NCBI RefSeq assembly: GCF_012848855.1
Contig: NZ_CP051630.1
Location: 1,839,501 to 1,903,500 of the forward strand
DNA: 64,000 nt
Origin: Pyruvatibacter mobilis
GTDB lineage: Bacteria > Pseudomonadota > Alphaproteobacteria > CGMCC-115125
Direction of reading: 5' to 3'
Shown here: in pieces, positions 27,333 through 36,123 of the stretch
Numbering within the stretch: position 1 is the first letter of the stretch
Layout of the letters: the number at the start of each line of letters is the position of its first letter
Translations under genes and position numbers: made by a program
Notes under the pieces: generated by a model
Seen by the model: only the letters and a program-made list of their open reading frames with translations
Told to the model about the DNA's origin: nothing
Database searches by the model: none

Positions 27333-27566
27333 CTCTCCCGGCAGGACGCCGGCAGCAGGCCGCAATTGGGTGGGTTCGGTCGTCACAGACTTATTTTCCA
27401 AATATCATGTGTTGTATGAATATTTTCACATTGCCTACTAGATAATTAGCAGGTTCGGCGATGCCAAGAAAAATCGTAACCGGCCGCACCCAGCTTTAGC
27501 CTAACCTGATGCAGGTCCGCACCCGGCGCACCACACCCCTGCCTCGCAACAGCCCGGATTTTTGAA

Positions 27567-28265
27567 ATGTACCGCAACACCTGGACGTGGATCGGGCTTG
27601 CCGGCCTTGCGATTAGTGCCCTGGTCCTCTTCCTCGCGTCCGCCTATCCCGACACGCTGGCCAATGAAGATGCACAGATGCGCCTGACCTATCTGGTCCT
27701 GCTCCTGGTGCTGGTGGGATCCTCGGTCATTGTCGGCTGGCGTCAGCGGGCCGGGCTGGCGTTGAAACAGGCCCTTGTGTGGATCGCCATCGGCATCGTG
27801 CTGGTCGCGGCCTATTCCTTCCGCGATGAGTTCCGGATGCTGGGGCACCGGCTGCTCGGCGAGGTGGTGCCCTCGGCCCCGCTCTCTTATACTCCCGGCC
27901 AGGTGGCCCTGCGGGCCAGCGCAGACGGCCATTTCCACGTGCAGGCCCTCATCAACGGCACCAATGTACGATTGCTGGTGGATACGGGCGCAAGTGGTGT
28001 GGCGCTGACCGCAAGCGATGCGCGCCGCCTGGGCATCGACCCCGCGACCTTGCGGTTCGACCGCATTTACAACACCGCCAATGGGCAGGTGGCCGGGGCG
28101 CGCGTGGTCCTCGACGAAGTGACCGTCGGCTCACTGACGGTCCGCGACGTGGCCGCGTCGGTGACGCAGGGAGATGGCTTGTCGCAATCCCTGCTGGGCA
28201 TGTCCTTCCTGCGAGAACTATCGGCCGTGCAGTTTGACGGAGACCGGCTCATTCTGCGTCAGTAG
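27567..28265 (+). CDS. Membrane-anchored retropepsin-like aspartic protease
   Basis: Protein of 232 residues of the TIGR02281-type clan AA family. Three hydrophobic segments (about 8-26, 41-57, 68-84) precede a single-lobe aspartic protease domain. The catalytic motif is LLVDTGASGVALT with D139; the flap region and the ILGMSFL-like LLGMSFLREL follow. As in retroviral proteases, the active enzyme would be a homodimer, probably facing the periplasm. Physiological substrates are not predictable from sequence. It diverges from cobA. Confidence 0.87.
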   Translation: MYRNTWTWIGLAGLAISALVLFLASAYPDTLANEDAQMRLTYLVLLLVLVGSSVIVGWRQRAGLALKQALVWIAIGIVLVAAYSFRDEFRMLGHRLLGEVVPSAPLSYTPGQVALRASADGHFHVQALINGTNVRLLVDTGASGVALTASDARRLGIDPATLRFDRIYNTANGQVAGARVVLDEVTVGSLTVRDVAASVTQGDGLSQSLLGMSFLRELSAVQFDGDRLILRQ

Positions 28266-28403
28266 GCTGGTGCACCCTGACTGCCGCATCGGGCCTGATT
28301 GCGTCATATCAATGAGACATTGCTGCGGGATGCAGGATGCATTGGGGCATGCTACGCACTCCCCGACCGACATCGACACACACCGCATCCGAAGGTGACC
28401 CTC

Positions 28404-29903
28404 ATGCTGCCCACGCCGCGCGCCGACCTCAAACCCAACACGCTGGAGTACGAGAACATCCCGCTCGTCGCGCCGCAGGGGTTCCGCGAATATGACGCGC
28501 GCTGGCTGTTCGAGAAGGAGATCAACCTGCTCGGCGTCCAGGCGCTCGGCCTCGGGCTCGGCACGCTCATCCATGAGCTGGGCGTCAAGCCGGAGATCGC
28601 CGTGGGGCATGATTTCCGGTCCTATTCAGCGAGCATAAAGCAGGCGCTGATGACCGGGCTGATGGCTGCCGGCGTTCAGGTCCACGACATCGGCTTGGCA
28701 CTTTCGCCGGTCGCCTACTTCTCGCAATTCGCGCTGGATGTGCCCTGCGTCGCAATGGTGACGGCCAGCCACAATGAAAACGGCTGGACCGGGGTGAAGA
28801 TGGGGGCGAACCGTCCGTTGACCTTCGGGCCTGACGAGATGACCCGCCTCAAGGCCATCGTGCTGGGGGGTGAGGGCAAGACACGGTCCGGCGGCGGATA
28901 CACCTATGTCGACGACATGCGCGCCCGCTACATCGCCGACCTTACGGACCGTCCCGCCATCAGCCGCAAGCTCAAGGTCGTCGCAGCCTGCGGCAACGGC
29001 ACTGCCGGTGCCTTCATGCCGGAGGTCCTTGCAAAGGTTGGCGCTGAAGTCGTCCCTCTCGACTGCGAGCTCGACTTTACCTTCCCGCGCTATAATCCGA
29101 ACCCGGAAGACATGGAGATGCTGCACGCCTTGCGTGATGCGGTGCTGGAGCACAAGGCGGATGTGGGCCTTGCCTTCGACGGCGACGGCGACCGCTGCGG
29201 CGTTGTCGACAATACGGGCGAAGAGATATTCGCCGACAAGGTTGGTGTGATGCTGGCGCGCGACCTGGCCCGGCAGCACCCCAATGCCAAATTCGTGGTC
29301 GATGTGAAATCGACGGGCCTGTTCCTCACCGACCCTGTGCTGCAGGAGCTAGGCGCCACGACGGATTACTGGAAGACGGGCCACTCCTACATCAAGCGAC
29401 GCAGCCATGAGCTTGGTGCGCTGGTGGGCTTTGAAAAGTCGGGCCACTATTTTTTCAACAATCCCATCGGCCGCGGCTATGACGATGGCTGCGTGGCCGC
29501 GCTGGCCGTGCTCGACATGCTGGACCGCGCGCCGGACAAGACCATGGCCGACCTCAAGGACGACCTGCCCAAGACCTGGGGGTCGCCCACCATGTCGCCG
29601 CACTGCCCGGACGACAAGAAATACGGCGTCGTCGATAACGTCGTGGCGCACTACACCGCCATGCGCGACAAGGGCGAGACCATCATGGGTCAGGCGATCC
29701 GCGATCTCGTTACGGTCAATGGTGTGCGGCTGACGCTTGATGATGGCACCTGGGGGCTGATCCGCGCTTCGTCCAACAAGCCTGGCCTGGTGGTGGTGGT
29801 GGAAAGCCCCGTGTCGGAAGACAATATGCGCGCCATGTTCGCGGAGCTGGACGCCACCCTGTCCACCTATCCGGATGTCGGCGACTACGACCAGAAACTA
29901 TAA
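28404..29903 (+). CDS. Phosphomannomutase/phosphoglucomutase
   Basis: Alpha-D-phosphohexomutase of 499 residues. The phosphoserine loop is VTASHNENGWTG with S122, the Mg-binding loop is DGDGDR (259-264), and the sugar-binding loop is FEKSGHYFF. It interconverts hexose 1- and 6-phosphates for surface polysaccharide and LPS precursors (ManB/AlgC type). AAGGTGA lies before ATG 28404; the frame to 28299 is rejected. The next gene, a thioesterase, starts 11 bp after the stop and may be co-transcribed. Confidence 0.92.
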   Translation: MLPTPRADLKPNTLEYENIPLVAPQGFREYDARWLFEKEINLLGVQALGLGLGTLIHELGVKPEIAVGHDFRSYSASIKQALMTGLMAAGVQVHDIGLALSPVAYFSQFALDVPCVAMVTASHNENGWTGVKMGANRPLTFGPDEMTRLKAIVLGGEGKTRSGGGYTYVDDMRARYIADLTDRPAISRKLKVVAACGNGTAGAFMPEVLAKVGAEVVPLDCELDFTFPRYNPNPEDMEMLHALRDAVLEHKADVGLAFDGDGDRCGVVDNTGEEIFADKVGVMLARDLARQHPNAKFVVDVKSTGLFLTDPVLQELGATTDYWKTGHSYIKRRSHELGALVGFEKSGHYFFNNPIGRGYDDGCVAALAVLDMLDRAPDKTMADLKDDLPKTWGSPTMSPHCPDDKKYGVVDNVVAHYTAMRDKGETIMGQAIRDLVTVNGVRLTLDDGTWGLIRASSNKPGLVVVVESPVSEDNMRAMFAELDATLSTYPDVGDYDQKL

Positions 29904-29914
29904 GAACAACAGAC

Positions 29915-30331
29915 ATGACGCAGATCCCTGACGGATGGACGCCCATCCATACCTTCGACTACGACACCTTCGAAAAACTCGCAGGCCCGATCTACAAGCC
30001 GCCGCACCAGACGGAGGGCGAACAGCGTTACGGGTTCCTGGTGGAGAAACGCCACTGCAATCCTTATGGCATGCTGCATGGCGGCATGCTGTCTACCGTG
30101 GCTGATACTCTGCTCGGGTCGGTCGTCTATCACGCCACCAGCGGCGTTCCGATCGCGACCATCTATCTGAACACGGAATTCATCGGCGCAGCCCGCGAGG
30201 GGGACTGGGTCGAAGGCGTTGCCACGCTGCGCAAGAAGGGCCGCCGGGTGGTGTTCACCCAGGGTGAATTTCATGTGGGCGACAAGCTGATTGCATCGTC
30301 CGCAGGCGCCTGGGCCATCATCGGCGCCTGA
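29915..30331 (+). CDS. PaaI-like hotdog thioesterase
   Basis: Hotdog-fold protein of 138 residues. The active-site signature is HCNPYGMLHGGMLSTVADT, with the HGGM motif and preceding Asn of PaaI-type acyl-CoA thioesterases. It sits 11 bp behind the phosphohexomutase gene and its stop is 3 bp from the stop of the convergent transporter gene. It is only distantly similar to the thioesterase at 12.5 kb. Substrate unknown. Confidence 0.86.
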   Translation: MTQIPDGWTPIHTFDYDTFEKLAGPIYKPPHQTEGEQRYGFLVEKRHCNPYGMLHGGMLSTVADTLLGSVVYHATSGVPIATIYLNTEFIGAAREGDWVEGVATLRKKGRRVVFTQGEFHVGDKLIASSAGAWAIIGA

Positions 30332-30334
30332 CGA

Positions 30335-31168
30335 TCAGGCCAGCACGCCGTAGAGCATGCGGATGGCAACGATGGCCAGGAACAGCGCGAAGCCACGCTT
30401 GAGTGTCTTCTGCGGCAGCCGGTGCGCCATCCGGGCACCTACCGGTGCCATGAGGATGGTTGCGGGCACGATGCAGGCGAACGCAATGAAATTCACATAG
30501 CCGACAGAGCCGGGCGGCGTGCCGGTTTCATCCCAGCCACTGACAATGAAGCCGAGTGCCCCGGGCACAGCGATGATAAGGCCGAGGCCCGCACTGGTCG
30601 CCACCGCCTGATGGATCGTCCGGCCGCAGAGGGTCATAACCGTATTGCCGAAGGTGCCGCCACCGATGCCCATGAGCGTCGACAGGAACCCGATTGTCGC
30701 GCCGATGGCATCCCGCCCCGGACGGCCCGGCAGATCAGCCGCAAGCTGCCAGCTAGATTTGGCAAACGCCATGTTGGCGGCAACTAGCAGCGCGATGGAG
30801 CCAAAAACCAGCGTCAGGGCCGTGCCGTCAATGATGTCGGCAACGGCTGTTCCCGCCACGACACCTGCCGTGATCGGCAATATCCAGCTCTTGAGCAGTG
30901 GTACGTCCACTGCCCCTGATTGCAAATGGCTTCTGACGGAGCGGATGGAGGTCACGACGATGGTCGCCAGCGATGTACCCACCGCCACATGCATGCGCAC
31001 TTCTTCGGGCACGTCGAAAGCCGTGAACACGTAATAGAGCACCGGCACGATGACGATGCCGCCGCCAACGCCGAAGAGCCCGGCAACAAGGCCCGCGAGG
31101 ATGCCCGCCGCGGCAAGCGCACCGACGAAGACGAACAGGATTGAGAAATCGATTGATGCAATATCCAT
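30335..31168 (-). CDS. TauE/SafE (TSUP) family transporter
   Basis: Inner-membrane protein of 277 residues with about eight helices in two repeated halves. Each half starts with a glycine-rich motif: GLFGVGGGIVIVPVL near the N-terminus and TLMGIGGGTFGNTVM in the middle. TSUP proteins export or import sulfite, sulfoacetate, taurine-derived sulfonates or other organic anions. The substrate is not evident. The gene starts 12 bp after dusA, so it is probably in that operon, a link without obvious function. Confidence 0.88.
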   Translation of the reverse strand: MDIASIDFSILFVFVGALAAAGILAGLVAGLFGVGGGIVIVPVLYYVFTAFDVPEEVRMHVAVGTSLATIVVTSIRSVRSHLQSGAVDVPLLKSWILPITAGVVAGTAVADIIDGTALTLVFGSIALLVAANMAFAKSSWQLAADLPGRPGRDAIGATIGFLSTLMGIGGGTFGNTVMTLCGRTIHQAVATSAGLGLIIAVPGALGFIVSGWDETGTPPGSVGYVNFIAFACIVPATILMAPVGARMAHRLPQKTLKRGFALFLAIVAIRMLYGVLA

Positions 31169-31180
31169 GACGGGCGGTGT

Positions 31181-32209
31181 TTACACCGCACCCGCCACGG
31201 ACGCACGGCTTTTTGTGGCCGCCGGTTCGGCAGCCTGATCGCGGGCCACGAGGGCTGCAGCGTCAGTCAGGACATTGAGGCCGGCGCCGTCCTTATGCAT
31301 GTGTTCGGACAAATGGCGGCGGAAGGCGCGGGCGCCGGGGGCCCCATGGAAAAGTCCGAGCACGTGCTTTGCCATGGCATTGAGGCGGACACCCTTGCCC
31401 AATTGCTCGTCCACATAGGGCAGAAAGCGTTCCAGTGCCTCATGGCGGGTGGGCACGGGTGTCGTTCCACCGAACAGACGCTGATCGACCCGGGCGAGCA
31501 CGTAAGGCTCGTGGTAGGCGGTCCGCCCCATCATCACCCCGTCCATATGGGCGAGATGCCCCTCGGCTTCCTCAAGCGACTGGATGCCCCCATTGATGCT
31601 GATCGGCCAGTCCGGATGGGCCTGTTTCAGGGCATAGACAAGCGGGTAGTCGAGGGGCGGCACCTCGCGGTTTTCCTTCGGCGACAATCCCTTGAGCCAG
31701 GCCATGCGGGCATGGACGATGAGGGCGTCCGCGCCTGCCTGCTTCATGGTCTCTGCGAAGGCGGGCAGCACGTTGGCCGGGATCTGATCGTCGACGCCTA
31801 TGCGGCATTTCACCGTCACGGGCACATCTACCGTGCTCTTCATCGCGTCGACGCCGCGGGCCACAAGGTCCGGCTCGCGCATGAGGCAGGCCCCGAAACT
31901 GCCGGACTGAACGCGGTCGGACGGGCAGCCAACATTGAGATTGATCTCGTCGTAGCCCGCTTCAGCACCGATGCGCGCCGCCTCGGCCAGTTCCGCGGGC
32001 TCTGATCCGCCAATCTGCAAGGCTACCGGATGCTCGCCTTCGGAAAACCCCAGCAGCCGCTCTCGGTCTCCGTGGATCACGGCCGGGGCGGTTACCATTT
32101 CGGTGTACAGACGCGCATACGCCGTCAGACAGCGATGGAAGACGCGGCAGTGCCGGTCCGTCCATTCCATCATCGGGGCGACGGAAAATCTGTGTTCTGC
32201 GGCGTTCAC
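31181..32209 (-). CDS. dusA: tRNA-dihydrouridine synthase A
   Basis: FMN enzyme of about 342 residues that reduces U20/U20a of tRNA. It begins RFSVAPMMEWTDRHCR, the DusA N-terminal signature, and has NLNVGCPSDRVQSGSFGACLM with the catalytic cysteine (C95 by this start). SINGGIQS and GVMMGRTAY form the phosphate-binding segments. The frame opens at a GTG at 32236, but a GTG at 32209 has AGAGG six bases upstream and is preferred. exoD lies upstream on the same strand with about 100 bp between. Confidence 0.93.
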   Translation of the reverse strand: MNAAEHRFSVAPMMEWTDRHCRVFHRCLTAYARLYTEMVTAPAVIHGDRERLLGFSEGEHPVALQIGGSEPAELAEAARIGAEAGYDEINLNVGCPSDRVQSGSFGACLMREPDLVARGVDAMKSTVDVPVTVKCRIGVDDQIPANVLPAFAETMKQAGADALIVHARMAWLKGLSPKENREVPPLDYPLVYALKQAHPDWPISINGGIQSLEEAEGHLAHMDGVMMGRTAYHEPYVLARVDQRLFGGTTPVPTRHEALERFLPYVDEQLGKGVRLNAMAKHVLGLFHGAPGARAFRRHLSEHMHKDGAGLNVLTDAAALVARDQAAEPAATKSRASVAGAV

Positions 32210-32312
32210 CACGCACCTCTGCCGGGACCGCGTCACGCTGGTCAGGATGAGGCTTACCTAAGCCCGCGATGGGGCAAGGTCAAACCATGGCAACCTCAGT
32301 TCCGGTAACGGG

Positions 32313-32927
32313 TCAGACCGAAATGCTCTCGCTGGAGGCGGCGAAGCTATAGACCGCGTAGACAGCGCCTGCCGCCAGCAGCCAGCCGATGACCACCACG
32401 AGCCCGTCGCGCGCGGTGATACCGAGAGCCAGGATCAGCGCAGCCATGCCGGGGACCAGCACAGCCCATGGCAGCAGCGCTGTCGGCAGCATGGCGACGC
32501 CGAGGATGACCATCACCAGCGCTGTGACCCAGAGGCCTGCCCCGCGGGTGGCCCAGGCAAGGCGGTAGGTCATGAACTTGTCGATGAACTTGGCGGTGCC
32601 TTCGAAACCGCCTGCCCCCTTTTTTAAGGCCGACCGGTCGAGAGGTATCTGCCGCACCTTCTTTGGCACCCAGACGTGCGAGCGGCCCAGCAGGATCTGG
32701 CAGGCGATGGCGACAATTGCGAGCCCGGTGATGATGGTCATGCCGGGAATAGCACCAATGAAGGGAATGACCGCCATCAGCGCCGGTACGACCATCAGCG
32801 GGCCGAACGACCGGCTACCGATCATCTCGAGGATGTCGTCCACATGCAGGCTGTCGGCATCTTCCGCCAGGTCATGGATATGATCCACGATGCTGGAGAG
32901 GGAGGTGAAACTATTGCTGTCGCTCAT
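32313..32927 (-). CDS. exoD: ExoD-family exopolysaccharide synthesis protein
   Basis: Membrane protein of 204 residues. A soluble N-terminus of about 45 residues precedes the paired hydrophobic segment LMVVPALMAVIPFIGAIPG, which is diagnostic of ExoD. Two or three more helices follow in the C-terminal half. ExoD was first linked to exopolysaccharide production and nodule invasion in Sinorhizobium meliloti; its molecular role is not known. The ATG at 32927 is preferred to the longer frame to 32981. It diverges from the DUF4112 gene. Confidence 0.85.
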   Translation of the reverse strand: MSDSNSFTSLSSIVDHIHDLAEDADSLHVDDILEMIGSRSFGPLMVVPALMAVIPFIGAIPGMTIITGLAIVAIACQILLGRSHVWVPKKVRQIPLDRSALKKGAGGFEGTAKFIDKFMTYRLAWATRGAGLWVTALVMVILGVAMLPTALLPWAVLVPGMAALILALGITARDGLVVVIGWLLAAGAVYAVYSFAASSESISV

Positions 32928-33052
32928 GGTTATGCATCCATCCCGGGGGGCGCATCTCGCCAATGGGCAGCCCGTGCGCACCCTTGCCGCCCTTCATTGC
33001 CTGCCCACATAGTGGTTCAGCTTGTTAAGCGCCCGCATTCGAAAGAGTTCCC

Positions 33053-33481
33053 ATGAACGACCGAAAAACGGACGAGACCTTCACCGATGTGACCGACCGG
33101 ATGGAAATCATTCCGCCTGCAGGCCTTGGGGAAAAGGACCGGGATGCGGCGGTGCGCATTGCGCGGGTAGCGCGCATGCTGGATGCCCAGTTCACTGTGC
33201 CCGGGACCGGAATCCGGCTCGGCATAGACGGGTTGATCGGCATCATTCCAGGGATCGGCGACGCGCTGGGGCTGATCCTGTCGGGCTATATCTATTCTGA
33301 GGCGCTTCGCGCGGGCGTGCGGAAACGGACGCTGGCGGCGATGGGTATCAATACACTGCTTGATACGGCCATCGGCGCCATCCCCGTGCTGGGTGATATT
33401 TTCGACATTGCCTACAAATCCAACATGCGCAATGCGCGGCTCATCCTGCGGGACATGGAAAAACGTCTGCCGAAGGACTGA
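33053..33481 (+). CDS. DUF4112 membrane protein
   Basis: Small protein of 142 residues. The core reads RVARMLDAQFTVPGTGIRLG, then GLIGIIPGIGDALGLILSGYI, then DTAIGAIPVLGDIFDIAYKSN: two hydrophobic segments each marked by a PG-x-GD or PVLGD turn, as in the DUF4112 family. Function is unknown. It faces exoD across about 125 bp and converges on the tetR gene with a long hairpin between the stops. Confidence 0.83.
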   Translation: MNDRKTDETFTDVTDRMEIIPPAGLGEKDRDAAVRIARVARMLDAQFTVPGTGIRLGIDGLIGIIPGIGDALGLILSGYIYSEALRAGVRKRTLAAMGINTLLDTAIGAIPVLGDIFDIAYKSNMRNARLILRDMEKRLPKD

Positions 33482-33512
33482 CGCGCCGCCGACACCGTGT
33501 CGGGCCGGCGCG
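33482..33512. terminator. Long hairpin between convergent DUF4112 and tetR genes
   Basis: CGCGCCG-CCGACAC pairs with GTGTCGG-CGGCGCG, with only a two-base GC bulge and a minimal loop, starting at the DUF4112 stop codon. It is symmetrical, so it could serve both strands. There is no clear T-run, so intrinsic termination is uncertain. Confidence 0.5.
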
Positions 33513-33530
33513 CGTATCAGCCTGCCCTTG

Positions 33531-34229
33531 CTAAATATTGCGCCGGCGGTCCACCAGTTGTTCAACGCGCGGGGCAAGGGCTGCGATTTCTGCCTCGAGC
33601 CGTGTGCGCGTATCCCCCTCGGCCAGGCCCAGAAGCAGGCATGCCCAGGCGTTGAGCGCCTGGGCCTCAAAGCCTTCATGATCAAGGGCACCGCGCGCCC
33701 ACCGATGGCCGGCATTCGCATAGGCATCAAGAATGAAATGGCCGAGGACACGCGGCGGCATGATGGCTCGCAACTGCCCGTCTTCCATCGCCTTGGCCAC
33801 CGCCCGCTCCTGTAGCTGGCGTGCCTTGTTTCCGAGATAGGCTGTCTGCTCGTCCGTCGTGCCGTAAGTCAGCGACATCAGGGGCCGCATCACGTCTTCG
33901 GATTTGCGGAAGCGGTCGATGGAAACGGTGATCACGGCGCGGGAAATCTCGATCCCATCATCGAGATGCAGTTGCTCCAGCGCCTGGGCCAGGTCATCGA
34001 GCTCCTGGGACATCAGGGCCATCAAAACGTCCAGCTTGCCGCCGCTGAACTGGTTGTAGAGCGTCCGGACCGCAAGCCCGGCCTCATCAGCGATCGAACG
34101 GATCTGCAGCCCTTCCACCCCCTCGCGCCGGAGGATTGACCGCGCGGCATCCAGCGCCCGCTGTATGCGCGCCTGCTTGGCGCGCTCCCGGCCGGTCGTG
34201 GGGGCAGACGAAGTGTCGACGATGCTCAT
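33531..34229 (-). CDS. TetR-family transcriptional regulator
   Basis: Regulator of 232 residues. The N-terminal helix-turn-helix spans about residues 25-65 and reads RSILRREGVEGLQIRSIA then AGLAVRTLYNQFSGGKLD. The C-terminal part is a helical ligand and dimer domain, GHFILDAYAN being notable. It diverges from a Rieske oxygenase gene, and a 16-bp palindrome lies in the 90-bp gap, so repression of that gene and itself is likely. The effector is unknown, perhaps the oxygenase substrate. Confidence 0.9.
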   Translation of the reverse strand: MSIVDTSSAPTTGRERAKQARIQRALDAARSILRREGVEGLQIRSIADEAGLAVRTLYNQFSGGKLDVLMALMSQELDDLAQALEQLHLDDGIEISRAVITVSIDRFRKSEDVMRPLMSLTYGTTDEQTAYLGNKARQLQERAVAKAMEDGQLRAIMPPRVLGHFILDAYANAGHRWARGALDHEGFEAQALNAWACLLLGLAEGDTRTRLEAEIAALAPRVEQLVDRRRNI

Positions 34230-34254
34230 GGGTTCTCTATAGCGGATATTTTAT

Positions 34255-34270
34255 TTGCAACACGTTGCAA
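34255..34270. promoter_or_regulatory. Palindromic operator candidate between tetR and Rieske genes
   Basis: TTGCAAC-AC-GTTGCAA has perfect 7-bp arms with a two-base spacer. It is 25 bp from the tetR start and 50 bp from the oxygenase start, placed to control both. Size and symmetry suit a TetR dimer. Confidence 0.65.
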
Positions 34271-34319
34271 TTTGAGTCACGCTTCTTTCAGCGACACTGG
34301 CTGATGGGAGGTGACGGCC

Positions 34320-35486
34320 ATGGAAAAAGCCGAACAGATCAAGGTTCTGAAGCAGCTGATGGCCCATATCGATGCGGGCACCAACGTGGATGCCGGCGGC
34401 ATCCGGCATACGCCTGCGGAGACCTATACGAGCCCGGCGCGAGCCCTGCAGGAGTGGGACAGATTCTTTCGCGGCCATCCCCAGATCATCGGCATGAGCG
34501 GCGACCTGCCGGAGCCCGGCAGCTTCACAACGCATGACGATTTCGACCTGCCGATCCTTGCCACCCGCGACCAGAGCGGCCGGTTCCGCGCCTTCGCAAA
34601 TGTGTGCCGCCACCGGGGTGCCATCGTGGAGACCGAAACAAGGGGCAAGAAGAAACTGTTCTCCTGCCCCTTCCATGCCTGGACATATGCGCCCGACGGC
34701 CGACTGGTCGCAGTGCCGAAGGAGGATCACTTCGGGCAGATCGACAAGGACTGTCACGGACTGACCGAGTTGCCTGCCACGGAACACTGCGGACTCCTGT
34801 GGGTTCATCCGCAGGCGGATGGTGTGCTCGATATGGACACCCTCATGGCCGGCCTGACGCCGGAGTTCGACTCCTGGGACTTCTCCCGCATGGTCTATCT
34901 GGGTGAGGACACCTATGAGACGCCGATGAACTGGAAACTCGCCATCGATACTTTCGGCGAGACCTACCATTTCTCGGCGCTGCACAAGAACTCGCTGTTC
35001 CCGTTCTTCCACGGCAATGTGCAAGCCTATGACACCTATGGGCGCAACCACCGCATGTCATTGTGTACGCGCGGTATCGACGAACTGCGCGGAACAGACG
35101 AGGCCGATTGGCACATCACCGACGGTGCGTTTCCGGTCTATTACATGTTCCCGAATGTGCAGGTGAATGTGGGGGCGACCACGGTCATCTTGGTGCGCGT
35201 CTATCCGCATGGGGATGATCCACACCGTTCCTATTCACGCATCACCTTTTATGGCCGGCCTGAAGCGCTGGACCAGGATGATGAACGTCTGGTGGAACTC
35301 CCCCGTCAGTTTGCCGAAATCATTCGTGACGAAGACTACGTGGCAGCGGCTTCATCGCACAGGGGACTCAGGTCAGGGCTTCTTGACCACATGGTGTTCG
35401 GCCGCAATGAGCCTGCCCTGCACCACTATCACAACACCTATCGCGAAGCGCTTGGCCTCGCGCCACTTCCCCTGATGGAAGCGTGA
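34320..35486 (+). CDS. Rieske 2Fe-2S aromatic ring-hydroxylating oxygenase, alpha subunit
   Basis: Oxygenase component of 388 residues. The Rieske centre is C96-x-H98 (CRHRG) and C116-x2-H119 (CPFH). The mononuclear iron site is visible as D210-TFGETYH217-FSALH222, giving the two His ligands. This is the layout of RHO alpha subunits, which hydroxylate or demethylate aromatic, terpenoid or quaternary-amine substrates. No beta subunit, ferredoxin or reductase gene is adjacent, so electron donors are elsewhere. GGAGGTGA lies six bases before ATG 34320. Probably controlled by the divergent TetR protein. Confidence 0.91.
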   Translation: MEKAEQIKVLKQLMAHIDAGTNVDAGGIRHTPAETYTSPARALQEWDRFFRGHPQIIGMSGDLPEPGSFTTHDDFDLPILATRDQSGRFRAFANVCRHRGAIVETETRGKKKLFSCPFHAWTYAPDGRLVAVPKEDHFGQIDKDCHGLTELPATEHCGLLWVHPQADGVLDMDTLMAGLTPEFDSWDFSRMVYLGEDTYETPMNWKLAIDTFGETYHFSALHKNSLFPFFHGNVQAYDTYGRNHRMSLCTRGIDELRGTDEADWHITDGAFPVYYMFPNVQVNVGATTVILVRVYPHGDDPHRSYSRITFYGRPEALDQDDERLVELPRQFAEIIRDEDYVAAASSHRGLRSGLLDHMVFGRNEPALHHYHNTYREALGLAPLPLMEA

Positions 35487-35570
35487 CGCACGGTCTTGTG
35501 CGCAAAGGTCCCCTCGCGCTTGCCGGCCGCATCCCCTATGTTTGCGGCATATGTAACCGGTTAGCAGCGA

Positions 35571-36107
35571 GTGGACCAAAGCGCCGTGAGTGACAATCCT
35601 GCCCCCAAAACCGTCGGCTTCGCCGTTCTCACCATTTCCGATACACGCGACGAGAGTACGGATACGTCCGGTGCCTATCTCATTGATGCCATCCGCGAAG
35701 CCGATCACGCGGTGATCGATCGCGCCATCGTCCGCGACGAGAAGGAAGCAATCGCCCTCAAGCTCGAACAGTGGATTGCTGACCCGGCCATCCACGCGGT
35801 GATCTCCACCGGCGGCACCGGCCTCACGGGCCGCGACATCACGCCGGAAGTGTTCAAGACCTTCTACGACAAGGAGATCGAGGGCTTCTCCGTTGTCTTC
35901 CACATGGTCAGCTTTGAAAGCGTCGGTGTTTCCACCCTGCAGTCACGCGCGACGGCGGGCATTGCAGGGGAGACATTCCTGTTCGCCCTGCCCGGCTCCA
36001 GCGGTGCTGTCCGCGACGGATGGGAGAAGGTGCTGCGGGCGGAGTTCGACCCCGAGCACAAACCCTGCAATCTCATTGAGATGATCCCGCGCCTTGGGGA
36101 GAAGTGA
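35571..36107 (+). CDS. moaB: Molybdenum cofactor biosynthesis protein B
   Basis: MoaB/Mog-fold protein of 178 residues. Motifs are VLTISDTRD near the N-terminus and STGGTGLTGRDITPE, the molybdopterin-binding signature; FALPGSSGAVRDGW follows. It adenylylates molybdopterin or assists that step. The start is a GTG (35571); a second GTG five codons on is possible. The perfect palindrome TAACCGGTTA lies 7 bp before the start. moeA follows 16 bp after the stop, forming a Moco operon. Confidence 0.9.
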   Translation: MDQSAVSDNPAPKTVGFAVLTISDTRDESTDTSGAYLIDAIREADHAVIDRAIVRDEKEAIALKLEQWIADPAIHAVISTGGTGLTGRDITPEVFKTFYDKEIEGFSVVFHMVSFESVGVSTLQSRATAGIAGETFLFALPGSSGAVRDGWEKVLRAEFDPEHKPCNLIEMIPRLGEK

Positions 36108-36123
36108 GATTTCAGTCCCGCGC

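Noticed and set aside
27333-27566. Cobalamin riboswitch upstream of cobA
   Set aside because: I looked for the B12-box and conserved core on both strands and found no match.
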